Shown here: piece by piece, positions 34,658-43,977 of the stretch
How the letters are laid out: every line of letters begins with the position of its first letter
Numbering within the stretch: position 1 is the stretch's first letter
Assembly (NCBI GenBank): GCA_965199865.1
Contig: CBDATU010000007.1
Location: 124,001 to 188,000 of the forward strand
Direction of reading: 5' to 3'
DNA from: JAPOUP01 sp965199865
Lineage (GTDB): Bacteria; Pseudomonadota; Alphaproteobacteria; Rhodobacterales; Rhodobacteraceae
DNA length: 64,000 nucleotides
The notes under the pieces: generated by a model
Database searches by the model: none
Seen by the model: the letters and a program-made list of their open reading frames with translations, nothing else
Told to the model about the DNA's origin: nothing
Made by a program: the position numbers and the translations under genes

Positions 34658-34955
34658 AATCGCCTTTGGCCTTTCTTCCCACGCTTCCGGCCTTCAGGGA
34701 AATTTTCACTAAATTCAGTCAGATAGGCCTGAGAGAATGCGTTCGGAAGCGTCGAACCCTGGACCGGCAGTACGACTCGCCACGGACTCCTCGAAACTAC
34801 CGCAATCCGCCTTTCGGCGGGGATGCGCTGCGGAGAGGGACGAATCGATACGGTCGCGTCCTAGAGTCTGTAGACTGGCATACCTCTGTGTTTACTATAA
34901 AATTGTCAGAAACACGCGGAAGAAGAAACAGTAAAATCAAAATGCGATAGCCATG
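34658..34955 (+). repeat. Dispersed ~300-bp repeat, copy B
   Basis: The best match to copy A at 6539-6856, alignable from AATCGCCTTTGG to the terminal AAAATGCGATAGCC. It carries the same core (GCAATCCGCCTTTCGGCGG) and the same A/T-rich tail with TGTCAGAAAC. A 102-residue frame runs through it but is not conserved in the other copies. Confidence 0.7.
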
Positions 34956-35347
34956 GCCAGAATCCGGCGCAACCGCATTACAGGATCCGTCCGGGCTGCG
35001 CAGTTTGTCGTGTGCGATTGGCAGGGAGTGGGCCGGCTTCCCGTCTCAAGGCGCACATGTCGGGCGAGCCTGGCACTTCATTCAATGGCCGTTGGTTCAA
35101 TAGTGGTGGACAGGCCGCTAGACAGAGGATCCTGCAGTGGTTTTCATGCGCGGGAACACGTTCCAGAGGCGTTCAGGGTTTCTGTAAGCGAGGATTCGGT
35201 GGTTCAGGTTGCAGGAAGGTGGGGACGGACAACGTTCCAGGCAGTCCGGAACGGAGAACCGCCGCGTGGCTTCCGCCCGCCGACGCGGCCATCACCACTG
35301 GCGGGCCGACCCCTTTGCACCGAAAACCGGGCAGACATGAAAAGCTC
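34956..35347. other. Gene-free stretch
   Basis: Overlapping short frames only, downstream of the sulfatase-modifying-like gene on the opposite strand. Nothing recognisable. Confidence 0.45.
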
Positions 35348-36340
35348 TCAGATCCTGTGTTTCCTGTCGGAGGCATTTCCATGACCGTCAAAGACAAGCC
35401 GAAACCCCTGGTGGGCGGTCGAGGTGTCCGGTGTCGTCCCAGTCCGCGCCGCGATGCGATAGCGGAAGCAATAGCTTCTATGGCATAGGTAGGAGCCACC
35501 CTTCAGCCACTTCGCCCCAGCCATCGATTTCGCCCGGTCCCGTGCGCGCCTGGACAGCGAGCGCAGTTTCATGGGATCCGATGTCCACTCCCAGACATTC
35601 CCGCACATGTTGTACAGCCCATAGCCATTTGGTTCGAACGACTTCGCGGGCGCCGTCGCCAGATAGCCATCAGCCCCCGTATTCACATCGGGGAATCTCC
35701 CCTGCCAGATATTGCAGGGCACGAAGCCTTCCTCATCAGGCTCCCGTTCTCCCCAGGGAAACGGAGCATCTCCCAAGCCACCCCGTGCCGCATGTTCCCA
35801 TTCCGCTTCGGTGGGCAGCCTTCCACCCGCCCATTTCGCGAATGCCCGAGCATCGTTCCAGGAAACATGCACGGCAGGATGGTCACGATGCCAGTCCGCC
35901 TCAGAGCCCGGCCCGTTCACCAGCCGCCAGCTGGCACCATCAACCCTGCACCACCATTGCGCGGCGACCACACGTTGGGTCTCGGGTACTTCTGCAGACA
36001 CATGGCGATGGAACACGAAGGACCAGCCGAACCGCTCCGCTTCGGTTACGAAGCCCGTCTCGGATACGAACGCCTCGAACATTGCGTTGGTGACAGCCGT
36101 CTCCATCATGCGGAATGGCCTCATCCTCCTGGTCCGTCTGGGACCTTCCTCATCGACGGCAATGATTGGCCGACCCGTTCCAAGAATGGCTGTTCCACCA
36201 GGAATGGTACGAAGCGCCAGGGTCGGCCAGGAGCGGGCGTCGCCAATGGCTGCACCGCCCGCTTCGTTCCCGGTAACGGGGTCATCTTCATTTCGGTTCG
36301 CTGTCGGCACGCAGCAGCTCCGGTCTCGCCCTTTATTCAT
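35348..36340 (-). CDS. Formylglycine-generating enzyme-like (SUMF1 family) protein
   Basis: A ~330-residue protein of the FGE-sulfatase family. It has the opening TIPGGTAILGTGRP, then VTNAMFEAFVSETGFVTEAERFGWS, AVHVSWNDARAFAKWAGGRLPTEAEWEHAARGG, GNVWEWTSDP, and the end GGSYLCHRSYCFRYR. Cys286 and Cys291 correspond to the catalytic copper-binding pair, so true FGE activity (oxidising a sulfatase cysteine to formylglycine) is likely. The ATG at 36340 has GGAG upstream; the frame extends 43 codons further without similarity. No sulfatase gene is in the window, so its client must be elsewhere. Confidence 0.87.
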   Translation of the reverse strand: MNKGRDRSCCVPTANRNEDDPVTGNEAGGAAIGDARSWPTLALRTIPGGTAILGTGRPIIAVDEEGPRRTRRMRPFRMMETAVTNAMFEAFVSETGFVTEAERFGWSFVFHRHVSAEVPETQRVVAAQWWCRVDGASWRLVNGPGSEADWHRDHPAVHVSWNDARAFAKWAGGRLPTEAEWEHAARGGLGDAPFPWGEREPDEEGFVPCNIWQGRFPDVNTGADGYLATAPAKSFEPNGYGLYNMCGNVWEWTSDPMKLRSLSRRARDRAKSMAGAKWLKGGSYLCHRSYCFRYRIAARTGTTPDTSTAHQGFRLVFDGHGNASDRKHRI

Positions 36341-36835
36341 CCGTTCTGCAACTCCACTTCCGACCAGGCGTCGACTTTCGACTCTAGCGGTATATCCGAA
36401 TCCCTGCAGCCGATGAAGTCCTCTGACGACCCTTGCATTCAGGCTTCCCCCGTCGCGTGAATCAGGCATTTTTCATCGCTCAGGTATGATAGCCCCACGG
36501 ATGGAACCACCGCCTTTGGATCCCCACTCCCTTCCACCTGCTTTCCCGAAAATTTCCAGTGAATACAGCCGGGTTGGGCATGAGGTTACCGGCCCGGGAG
36601 AATGTCTTCGGGATTGTCGGTAGTATCTCTGTTTGAAATGTTCTTCTTTGTTCTCCCAGTTTCCGAACCGACAATCCGGTTCCGGGTTACGGGCGTCCTG
36701 GATGTCACCGGACTCCGGATCCAGCCGGGTCATTCCGTTCGTGTCTTATGGTAGTGCATCAGCCTGAAACGTTTTTCCGTTTTCCCGGGATGACCGGACG
36801 GGATAGCCATTCCGTCCGTTCCCGTTCACTAACAT
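36341..36835. other. Gene-free stretch with a short repeat
   Basis: Contains TAGTATCTCTGTTTGAAATG, continuing TTCTTCTTTGTTCT, at 36621-36657, closely matched at 46500-46537. No gene was recognised. Confidence 0.45.
36621..36657 (+). repeat. 37-bp dispersed repeat, copy 1
   Basis: Matches 46500-46537 at roughly 31 positions with small gaps. Both copies lie in gene-free DNA next to broken genes. Confidence 0.4.
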
Positions 36836-37087
36836 TCATGAACCTTCGGTCCTTGCTCCGTAGATCCCTAGCCGGTGCGGCTCAGGCACCCGCGCCTCGA
36901 TCAGGTCAACAATCCAGCCCATATCACATAGCCTATCCGCCAGACTGACCTCGGTCGCCGGAGTCACCCTCAGCGTCGAGTGAATACGCACGAAATTGTA
37001 GTGAACGAAATACAGGAACAGTGAATGGATGTGATTGCCGAGGTTTCCGGTATCACCGGAAATGACCCGCTTTCCGACTTCCGTCAA
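36836..37087 (-). pseudogene. C-terminal fragment of a DDE transposase (HYNFVRIH type)
   Basis: The frame reads LYFVHYNFVRIHSTLRVTPA followed by a short linker, DLIEARVPEPHRLGIYGARTEGS. This is the characteristic end of a widespread proteobacterial IS transposase carrying the YNFVRxHxTL block. Only the last ~80 residues remain, and the upstream catalytic part is missing. A second, shorter tail is at 33270-33400. Confidence 0.65.
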
Positions 37088-37117
37088 ACGATTTCATTGT
37101 ATATGTGGACTCCGTGT

Positions 37118-37194
37118 CAAGATGTGGCGCAGTCTGGTTACGTGTTCGCCCTGGAAGCGGAAGGTCGCTGGTTCGAGTCCAGCCATCCTGACCA
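37118..37194 (+). tRNA. Decayed tRNA-Pro (pseudo-tRNA)
   Basis: A 77-base cloverleaf can be drawn. The acceptor stem is CAAGATG/CATCCTG with one A-C mismatch, followed by discriminator A and an encoded CCA. The T arm is perfect (GCTGG-TTCGAGT-CCAGC). The anticodon stem TTCGC/GCGGA encloses loop CCTGGAA, reading anticodon TGG (Pro) but with C instead of U at position 33. The D stem GCGC/ACGT has a mismatch and a wobble pair. The combination of three defects suggests an inactive remnant rather than a working tRNA. It lies between an IS fragment and a broken ATPase, so it may have been an integration site. Confidence 0.6.
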
Positions 37195-37295
37195 GCACCG
37201 GGAAACCAGCCGATGATCCGATCCATTCTCAGACGACTTTCACAAAAACCCGATCTTCATGGGCTTGAGGATTTCGTCAATGTGGAAGATCGGCA

Positions 37296-38086
37296 ATGGA
37301 CTCCATTTTTGTCGGACTGAAAACCCAGATCGGTGATGTTGAACGGCTCTGTCGTAAAGCGATCCGTCTGGCACGGAAAGGGCAGCAGACAGTTCAGGGC
37401 GCGACCCGTGTCATTCAGGGAACTCCGGGAGCTGGAAAAACCGTAATCCTTTTCCATCTGGGACAAAATACGCAAAGGAGACGGTCACCGTCTATCTCGA
37501 CTCACAGAAACTATCTTCGGAGGAGCAGGTAACCCTGGCCATCACCCAAGCCATTTCTCCACGAATGGCTGAGAAAATACGGTCGACATGGAAGCGGAAT
37601 ACCAGAAGTGGAATCCGGTTCTGGCCATTCGGAACGATCGTTGGGGGCGAACGAAGTCAGGAACCTAAAATCACCCTTTCGGATCTTGCCAGAATAGTTC
37701 CGCCAAGAAAGTGGAAACGTCCGGTCATCCTGATGGTGAATTAAATCCAGAACGTCCAGTCTGACGCACTTCAGGTCATGGAGAATCTACATCTGGCCAG
37801 TGATGGCCTGCCGGTCATACCGGTCTATGCCGGACCGGGAAACTCAAGACGGGTTCTTGATGATATCGGATGTCTGTCCATGGACGACTCCATCCAGGCG
37901 GTAACCATGATGCTGGACCATTTCAGGAGCGGTCGGAAAGGAACACCGTTCGACCGGCCTGAAATCGTCGCCAGACGTTCCGATGCTGGCCGCAGCATCT
38001 TCATAACGGCATGCGGGCGCTGGAGACCGAGCTGTTACGAATTGGTGGACGACTGGCTGATGTCGATCCTGAATCGGTCAGGCTGA
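37296..38086 (+). pseudogene. Broken P-loop ATPase gene
   Basis: The first frame (37296-37532) contains the Walker A motif GTPGAGKT preceded by VIQ. A second frame (37778-38086) reads LHLASDGLPVIPVYAGPGNSRRVLDDIG, the core of a STAND/AAA-like ATPase that I recall from mobile genetic regions. Stops and frameshifts lie between them (for example at 37534 and 37744). No complete frame remains, so it is inactive. Confidence 0.6.
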
Positions 38087-38480
38087 AGGAGCGGGAATAT
38101 CGGCTTCATGCTTATGGGAAAGGGTTACGGATGTTGTCCGAAACGCCAAATTCCTCGTGGCTAACATCATGAATAGAGTAGATGTCAGGGACTGTGACAG
38201 CGGCGAGATCGAACAGGTGGTCATGGACCATCGGTCGGATAAACGAGGATACCGGATTCCATATGGCATGAATGAAACGGTATCCGTGAATGTCTCATCC
38301 ATATGGGAATCCTGCAGGAACAGGGAAACGGAATCCATATCTGTCCAGTTCCGTCACTCAAACGTCACCTGATGGAGATCGGACGGCCAGAACCGGTGTC
38401 CCTGAGTCTAAAAGGATCGGATTTAGCGGACGGTAAGGACGGCAGGATGACACCGATCGTGAAACAGGGATGGGGACTGG

Positions 38481-38770
38481 ATGCCCGGTCGATTTATCAC
38501 TGACCGACAGCAGGGGGATTACGTGAAGCTTCGTACCCAATACAGTCAGGACATGGCCGCTGCGAAAGCGGGCTTCAGCCGGGGTACGGCGTCGCGGATC
38601 GATCAGGACCCGCGGCCGCCCTCCCGGAAAAACGGGAACGCCGACATGGTGGCGGTAAGCCTGACCCCCTGGCCGACTTTTGGGGTCAGGAAATTCTTCC
38701 CATGCCCGAAGCTACGCCACGGTTGCGTCCCACCGCGGGCTTCATGAAACGTCGACGATCCGCCTTCTGA
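38481..38770 (+). pseudogene. 5' fragment of an IS21-family IstA transposase
   Basis: The frame starts MPGRFITDRQQGDYVKLR and continues with AAAKAGFSRGTASRIDQDPRPPSRK, the typical helix-turn-helix N-terminus of IstA. A shift then moves the match to the next frame (KPDPLADFWGQEILPM). Only ~90 codons remain before repeat copy D begins. Confidence 0.7.
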
Positions 38771-38912
38771 CGGGATGAGCCGCGGCGGAGGATATATCGA
38801 TATGCCATATATGAGTGCCTGATTGGTTGTTAACCTTCTGTATTTCCAGTAAGGCTGGCAGAAATAATCAAAAAGAGGAAATGAAGAATTTCAAAAGGAA
38901 TAGCCCTACCCT
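38757..38912 (+). repeat. Dispersed repeat, copy D (3' half)
   Basis: Matches the 3' half of copies A and B (GATCCGCCTTCTGACGGGAT, ATATCGATATG, GGCAGAAA and the terminal GGAATAGCCCTACC). It directly joins the IstA fragment, suggesting that the repeat marks an insertion boundary. Confidence 0.5.
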
Positions 38913-39260
38913 ATGGCATGGTGCCCTCCCGCTTCATACCCGGACTGCCGTCACCACTGGACTGATTCACAAAATTCAACTCCGCCTCGGCTGAAGTTCC
39001 GCATCGGAGGGTATTTCCCTTCTGACTGGACCATATCCCCGCCGCACCGAAGGAACAGGACAACCCGGATGTGTCCACATCGGACAATGGACGGTTGCGA
39101 AGCCCGATGCCGGAGTTACCAACCTCGATTCGATGCGCTACGGCAATATGCAGGGGGAGCGAACCCACCAGGCGCGATTTATTGGGATTGCATGGGTTGG
39201 GTAGCAATCCGCCAGCACGGGAGTGCCGTAACCGATCAAGCTTCACCAGGTGAATTGGCG
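38913..39260. other. Gene-free stretch downstream of the minus-strand operon
   Basis: No recognisable gene. A GGCACTCCCGTGC inverted repeat near 39221 is the only structure seen and is weak as a terminator. Confidence 0.4.
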
Positions 39261-39941
39261 CTACGATCTGCCCCGCCAGGAACTGAGCCATCGACCAACC
39301 CGGCCCTTCGTCTCGTTCGCCCGATCCTCGACCCGACCAATCGCGTCCCCGGCACCACCCAGCAGAGGATCGATCATCCGCCCACGAAACCGCCGCCAGA
39401 TGGCCCGGAGCAGGAAATATCCGCAAACCAGAAATACCAGGAAAACCATATTGAACCACGGTATTACCCGAACGTCAGGGCCATCGACCGGGCGGATGCC
39501 AACAGCGTTCGGATAGATCGAGAAGAACCGGTTGCGCCATCCATAATGCGTGATCACAACCCATTGCTCCGTTGCTGGCGCCGATATGTTGGCTGACGCG
39601 GTCGCCTGCAGATCAGACGAATCGAACTTGAAGTAAGGTGGCCAGAGCCAACCCGTATCCTCGTTTCGGTAAACCATGACCCCTTCGGCCTCGCGGCGGA
39701 TAAATCCCAGAAGAAACGACTTCTTCCGCTGGGTGTTTATCAACCGGACATCGCGGGTCTCGTGCTCCACCGCGGCGCTGTCGGACTGCGCGTAAAACCT
39801 CCGGTTAACTGACGAAAAATCCATCCGGATAACCTCGGTCGAGGTGATGCGCGCCACGTCATGCTGCGGCAGAACGTAATGCAGGAGCGCAAGTACCATC
39901 ACGGTGAAAATGACCCGCAGGGAAATCCAGACGTTTCGCAT
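39261..39941 (-). CDS. DUF1523 family membrane protein
   Basis: A 226-residue protein with an N-terminal membrane helix (about 5-25), a soluble domain typical of DUF1523 (LPQHDVARITSTEV, VYRNEDTGWLWPPYFKFDSSDL, VVITHYGWRNRFFSIYPNAVGIRPVDGPDVRVIPWFN) and a second helix (~170-190) with a basic cytoplasmic tail. Function is unknown. It is the last gene of a seven-gene minus-strand run. The ATG at 39941 has a GAGGA upstream, and the 57-residue extension from 40112 is not related to the family. Confidence 0.85.
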   Translation of the reverse strand: MRNVWISLRVIFTVMVLALLHYVLPQHDVARITSTEVIRMDFSSVNRRFYAQSDSAAVEHETRDVRLINTQRKKSFLLGFIRREAEGVMVYRNEDTGWLWPPYFKFDSSDLQATASANISAPATEQWVVITHYGWRNRFFSIYPNAVGIRPVDGPDVRVIPWFNMVFLVFLVCGYFLLRAIWRRFRGRMIDPLLGGAGDAIGRVEDRANETKGRVGRWLSSWRGRS

Positions 39942-39951
39942 AGGTGAGTCC

Positions 39952-40227
39952 TCAGTTCCAGTTTGTGACAGCCAGCACCACGACCACGAAGGTCGCGGGA
40001 AGTACATAGATAAGCCAGAGCGCTCGGTAGACCAGCGATTCCCTGAACGCCGCGACGCCCTCTTCGACCGCAGCTTTCCGCGCCTCCGGGGTACCGCCCG
40101 GGTTGGCCGCATCCCATTCCCGTTCCAGCCGTTCCCGACGGGTGGAGCGTAAGAACCATGCCACGGAGAGATGGACTACCGTCAGCACGATGAGACCCAC
40201 GACGACGAGCCGGACAGGCGCGACCAT
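39952..40227 (-). CDS. Small membrane protein of the AAA+ operon
   Basis: A 91-residue protein with two membrane helices (about 5-25 and 68-86) separated by a charged, helical STRRERLEREWDA segment. It sits 3 bases after the 449-residue gene and 10 bases before the DUF1523 gene, so it belongs to the same transcript. No family name comes to mind. The topology suggests a scaffold or anchor for the soluble partners. Confidence 0.72.
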   Translation of the reverse strand: MVAPVRLVVVGLIVLTVVHLSVAWFLRSTRRERLEREWDAANPGGTPEARKAAVEEGVAAFRESLVYRALWLIYVLPATFVVVVLAVTNWN

Positions 40228-40230
40228 ACC

Positions 40231-41580
40231 CTATCTCCCTCTCACAGCGCCCCACGGGCCAACAAGGTCATACATGCGCTCCAGATCAGCCGTTTCCCCG
40301 GCAGCATCATTCCCCATACCTGGCTCCGGCCCAAACAGGGCCGTGCGCTGCCCGGCCTTGTCCACCAGATATTCGTTGGCCAGGAAATCGGTGACAAAGC
40401 GCTGCTTGGCTTCCGGCCACCCACTGTAGAGGCGGTAAAACAGCGGTTTATGGAAAATGAACAGCTGACGCACGTCAAGTGGCGTGAGCTCTGCCAGCAA
40501 TTGGTTCACCAGATCGCGATGCTGGTGCTGACCGGCCCTGAGCGTGTAGAAATACGCCGGATGGTCCGGTCGGATCCTGGGCCTGTCCCCACCTCCCTCG
40601 AACCAGCGCAGCAGATCCGCGAGACCGTGGAACGCGTCGGGAACAGCGGACCCAAGTGATCGGGCGACCTGCCGGAGATCACGCCGAGTGGCTCCCGTCA
40701 GGTCATATCCATTGGTGGTTGCGGCGTCCACGAGGATGAAATCCATTTTCTGCTGAAGGATTGCCGCCACATCGGCCTTCCTGACCATTGTGATGGGCTC
40801 CACCAGCCGGTTGCGCTCCAGAAACCTCGCCACCTTCCTGTGATCATCAAGCTGGCAGACATGCCTGATGGGCATATCGACCGGAGCGGGACCTGAGGAA
40901 AGCAGGGTCGGATAGTCGACATCCCGGAAGAGATAGATGCCGCCGAAATGCCCCGTCCAGAAACTCCCCACCTCGACCGTTACCTGATCCAGGTCAATCG
41001 GATTGCGGGTCACATCGCCGGTGCTCCTGGCCAATCCGATCATCTCCGCGATCAGGACATCATCCCACCATGCGTCTTCCTCCGTCCGGAAGCGTTCGAT
41101 CCTGCCCGCCAGTTCGCGGGCGGTGCTTACGTTTCCAGCGATGGTATCGGCCTCGACCACGATGCGGCGAATGTCAAACAGCCGGTCCACTGTCGGAAGC
41201 TCGAACACCGAATTCACCAGTTCGCCGGCGACTGCGTCCATGGTGGTAAGCGCAAAGAGCTTCGGTTCGTTGACATCGATGAACTGCCGCAGAATTCCCC
41301 GCGAGAACGAGAACACCGCGTTCAGGAGCGGTGCCGTCTTCTGCTCCGTTGTCAGGAGTATGAACTGGCGGTTACAGCCATTCGGATTGAGATAGAGATG
41401 ATCGTCAAGTTCAGCACCAATCTCGGGCGAATAGCCTGAGATGTCCACGTGGAAGTCGGTTAGTTCGGTGTCCCGGCCGATGAGATGCCGCATTGCCCTT
41501 CGGTAGCGCTCTACAAGCGCAGGCGAATCCACCGGCACCAGATTGCCGAACATCAGGCCCTTTTCGATCAGGCGCTTCAT
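40231..41580 (-). CDS. Conserved protein of unknown function (449 residues; DUF6638-like)
   Basis: A soluble protein that starts MKRLIEKGLMFGNL. I recall this opening from a rhodobacterial family (DUF6638, I believe), encoded next to an AAA ATPase. Visible blocks are DTELTDFHVDISGYSPEIG, HLYLNPNGCNRQFIL, LFALTTMDAVAGELVNSVFELP, and DVRQLFIFHKPLFYRLYSGWP. No catalytic motif is evident. It follows the broken small gene at 41716-41938 and precedes the 91-residue membrane protein, with the same strand and tight spacing. Confidence 0.75.
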   Translation of the reverse strand: MKRLIEKGLMFGNLVPVDSPALVERYRRAMRHLIGRDTELTDFHVDISGYSPEIGAELDDHLYLNPNGCNRQFILLTTEQKTAPLLNAVFSFSRGILRQFIDVNEPKLFALTTMDAVAGELVNSVFELPTVDRLFDIRRIVVEADTIAGNVSTARELAGRIERFRTEEDAWWDDVLIAEMIGLARSTGDVTRNPIDLDQVTVEVGSFWTGHFGGIYLFRDVDYPTLLSSGPAPVDMPIRHVCQLDDHRKVARFLERNRLVEPITMVRKADVAAILQQKMDFILVDAATTNGYDLTGATRRDLRQVARSLGSAVPDAFHGLADLLRWFEGGGDRPRIRPDHPAYFYTLRAGQHQHRDLVNQLLAELTPLDVRQLFIFHKPLFYRLYSGWPEAKQRFVTDFLANEYLVDKAGQRTALFGPEPGMGNDAAGETADLERMYDLVGPWGAVRGR

Positions 41581-41715
41581 CTCCTGTCCCTACCTACAGC
41601 GCCCAGGGTGAACGGTCGGGCAGCCCGTTTTCAGGACGGCCTGCGAACCGCCGCTCGGCACGGTTCCCAACATGCTGGACAGTGATGGAGATGACCTTCC
41701 AGACAGCTCGGCCAT

Positions 41716-41938
41716 TCATACCCGTCTCCTCGAATGTCCCTGCCCGGTGCCATGGAGCGAAACTTCAGCCGATGAAAGAGCCACCCCAGCGCCAGGCATG
41801 GAGCCAGCATACCCGATGCAGGCTGTCCGAAGCCTGTCAGACGGGATCACCACCCAATTCCTCCCTGCATCCGATCCCTTCCTACCACCAGACGACGATG
41901 ATCACCAAAGCCAGCCCAACACGTTTCCACATCTCCAT
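41716..41938 (-). pseudogene. Small secreted or membrane protein with a frameshift
   Basis: An ATG that overlaps the stop codon of the AAA+ gene (TGATG) opens a frame MEMWKRVGLALVIIVVWW that hits a stop after 18 codons. In the next frame the text continues sensibly (NWVVIPSDRLRTACIGYAG, then SMPGAGVALSSAEVSLHGTG) to a stop at 41716. A single base change in the TGGTGGTAGG stretch would join them into a ~74-residue protein with an N-terminal membrane helix. It is either a real pseudogene or a sequencing error. Confidence 0.5.
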
Positions 41939-43872
41939 CACATCTGCCGCTCCGCATACCTCCGACGAGCCTCATCCATCCGTCCCATCTCCCGCACCGC
42001 GGCGGCAATGGCGGCTTCATCGGAACTGACCGAATAGCGGAATTCCGAATCGGCGTAACGGTTGATCTCCTGGATCACCATTTCTACCGTGATTGGCCGC
42101 CGCATTTCGAGAATCATGGCAAGCTTCTCGTCATATGGCCTGAACAGGAACAGGTCAGGCTCCTCCATCCATTCGTCGGGAAGGTCGAAATCCATCGCCC
42201 TGACCTTTACCGCGTCCGTGATGTTCTTGACCGCGCGACCTGTGAACCGCTCGTCCACCAGCTGGATCGCCTTCAGGTAATGCCCCAGTTTGGCGATCGT
42301 ATCGAGCGGCCCGATCTCATTCCCGACGCGTTCCCAAACCTGCACCAGACCTTCCTCCCGCGGCCGAGCGTAACGCTCGAAGGATCGCGTCACCGCTGGC
42401 CGAATGTCCTGGGAACCGTATGGATCGTGGTCTCCCAGCGGTATGCCATGATTTCCACCAAGCAGAAGATGCAGGATGTCAATATAGTCCTCCCGCGTCT
42501 GGGGCCCATCCACGAGGAAACGCGCTCCCGCCCGCTGACGAAGGGCGTCGTCCACGTTTTCCGGATGGTTTGAGAACATGCCAAAAGTGCAGTTGCCACG
42601 AACGAGGGTTCCGGCACCTGCAAACGCCTCCATCAGGACCGCCGTCACTTCCTGCTGTCCCACCGAAGAATGGCGGTCGCCCCGTTTCCCGGCGATCTGG
42701 TCGATGTCATCCAGGGTACCGAATCCGATCACGCCGGGATCCAGAATGTCGTTGATGAACGCCTTTGCGTTCTGACCGGACTTCCCCTGGTAGCTGTCGA
42801 TCTGGTCGATCGAGAAGTTCCTGTAACGGAACGGATATCCTGCCGCCTCGCAGTAACCCTGGATCAACCCCGCCATCATCTGGATCAACGTGGTCTTTCC
42901 CGTACCCGGCTGGCCGTCGCCCATGAACGTGAAGATGAACCCGCCCAGCTCCGCGAATGGATTGAGTTTCCGCCCGAAATCATACGCCATAAGCATCTTT
43001 GACAGCCTCAATGCCTGGTGCTTGGCGATATGGTTGCCAATCACTTCATGTGGCTGCCTGAACTGCACCGAGCCTGCCGCGGCGGCTGCCCGACGCGACG
43101 GCGCGAACCCCTGAATCAGCAGATCATCCGCCTCAACCCGGTAAGTGGCTTCAGTAAACGGGTCCAGCCGCGGCACCGTCTGTGCGCGGAGCGCAACCTT
43201 TTCCATCAGCATTTCCGCGAATGCCAGACAGACAGCCACCACCTGTTCCTCACTGTCCGCGAACCGCTCAAGATCCTGATCCAGTTCCCACAGCGCTCCG
43301 TGCAGTGCCAGCTGCACATTGTCGGTCAGGACCTCGTCGACTCCGCCGATCTCAACCGACACCTCAACCGCCGAGGATGACAGAAGATAGGCCGTCGCGT
43401 TGGCGAAGGCATGAAGAACCGCCAGCGCCTCGGCAGCCAGGAGCTCGGAGAACTCCATCGAACGCGATTGCCCCAGCCTTCCTTCCAGATTCATCTTCTT
43501 AAGTGCTACAAGCCCCGTTGCCTCCGAATATGCCTCGCCGACCGCCAGCGCGATCGAAACCCCGCGCCGGAGGCATTGGCACACGGTCGCCTGCAGCGGA
43601 GAAACCAGGCCGTCGCCACCCGTGGTTCCCCTAATCCGCTCGATCAGGTGAACACCCTCAGGTCTTGCGGTCGAGCGTGTCACGAGCCCTGGCGTTGTTG
43701 AGCGGAATCTGCGATGGGAGCCGGTCCCCGGGGACCGTTCGGTCACGGGAGTCCCACGTGCCGCAGCGATTCTTGGCGTATGGTCAAAGCCTTCCAGCAT
43801 TGCCAGCGCCAGTGGATAATGCGCCCGGATATCGCTTTCACGAAGCTCCATCTGATTGCCCGAAACATTCAT
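41938..43872 (-). CDS. AAA+ ATPase of the coiled-coil/membrane operon
   Basis: A ~644-residue soluble ATPase. The N-terminal ~300 residues are mostly helical with no known domain. The P loop MGDGQPGTGKTT lies near 318-328, Walker B VIGFGTLDDID near 381-391, and a sensor region FGMFSNHPENVDDALRQRAGARFLVDG follows with arginines suitable for an arginine finger. A C-terminal lid carries VKNITDAVKVRAMDFDLPDEW. The core looks like MoxR/CbbX-type remodelling ATPases. GGAG precedes the ATG at 43872, which is preferred over 43890. It stands centrally in the operon, so it is the likely motor of the system. Confidence 0.85.
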   Translation of the reverse strand: MNVSGNQMELRESDIRAHYPLALAMLEGFDHTPRIAAARGTPVTERSPGTGSHRRFRSTTPGLVTRSTARPEGVHLIERIRGTTGGDGLVSPLQATVCQCLRRGVSIALAVGEAYSEATGLVALKKMNLEGRLGQSRSMEFSELLAAEALAVLHAFANATAYLLSSSAVEVSVEIGGVDEVLTDNVQLALHGALWELDQDLERFADSEEQVVAVCLAFAEMLMEKVALRAQTVPRLDPFTEATYRVEADDLLIQGFAPSRRAAAAAGSVQFRQPHEVIGNHIAKHQALRLSKMLMAYDFGRKLNPFAELGGFIFTFMGDGQPGTGKTTLIQMMAGLIQGYCEAAGYPFRYRNFSIDQIDSYQGKSGQNAKAFINDILDPGVIGFGTLDDIDQIAGKRGDRHSSVGQQEVTAVLMEAFAGAGTLVRGNCTFGMFSNHPENVDDALRQRAGARFLVDGPQTREDYIDILHLLLGGNHGIPLGDHDPYGSQDIRPAVTRSFERYARPREEGLVQVWERVGNEIGPLDTIAKLGHYLKAIQLVDERFTGRAVKNITDAVKVRAMDFDLPDEWMEEPDLFLFRPYDEKLAMILEMRRPITVEMVIQEINRYADSEFRYSVSSDEAAIAAAVREMGRMDEARRRYAERQM

Positions 43873-43977
43873 TCCGCAATCCGCTCCCACATTTCAGGAA
43901 TGCGCTGCGCGAGCAATGTAAGACCGGCTTCGCCCATCACTGTCCGGCATTCCACGCACCCGGTTCCCTCCAGCACC

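Noticed and set aside
35012..35488. 158-residue plus-strand ORF
   Set aside because: No recognisable domain, overlaps the 3' end of the formylglycine-generating-enzyme-like gene, and has noise-like composition.
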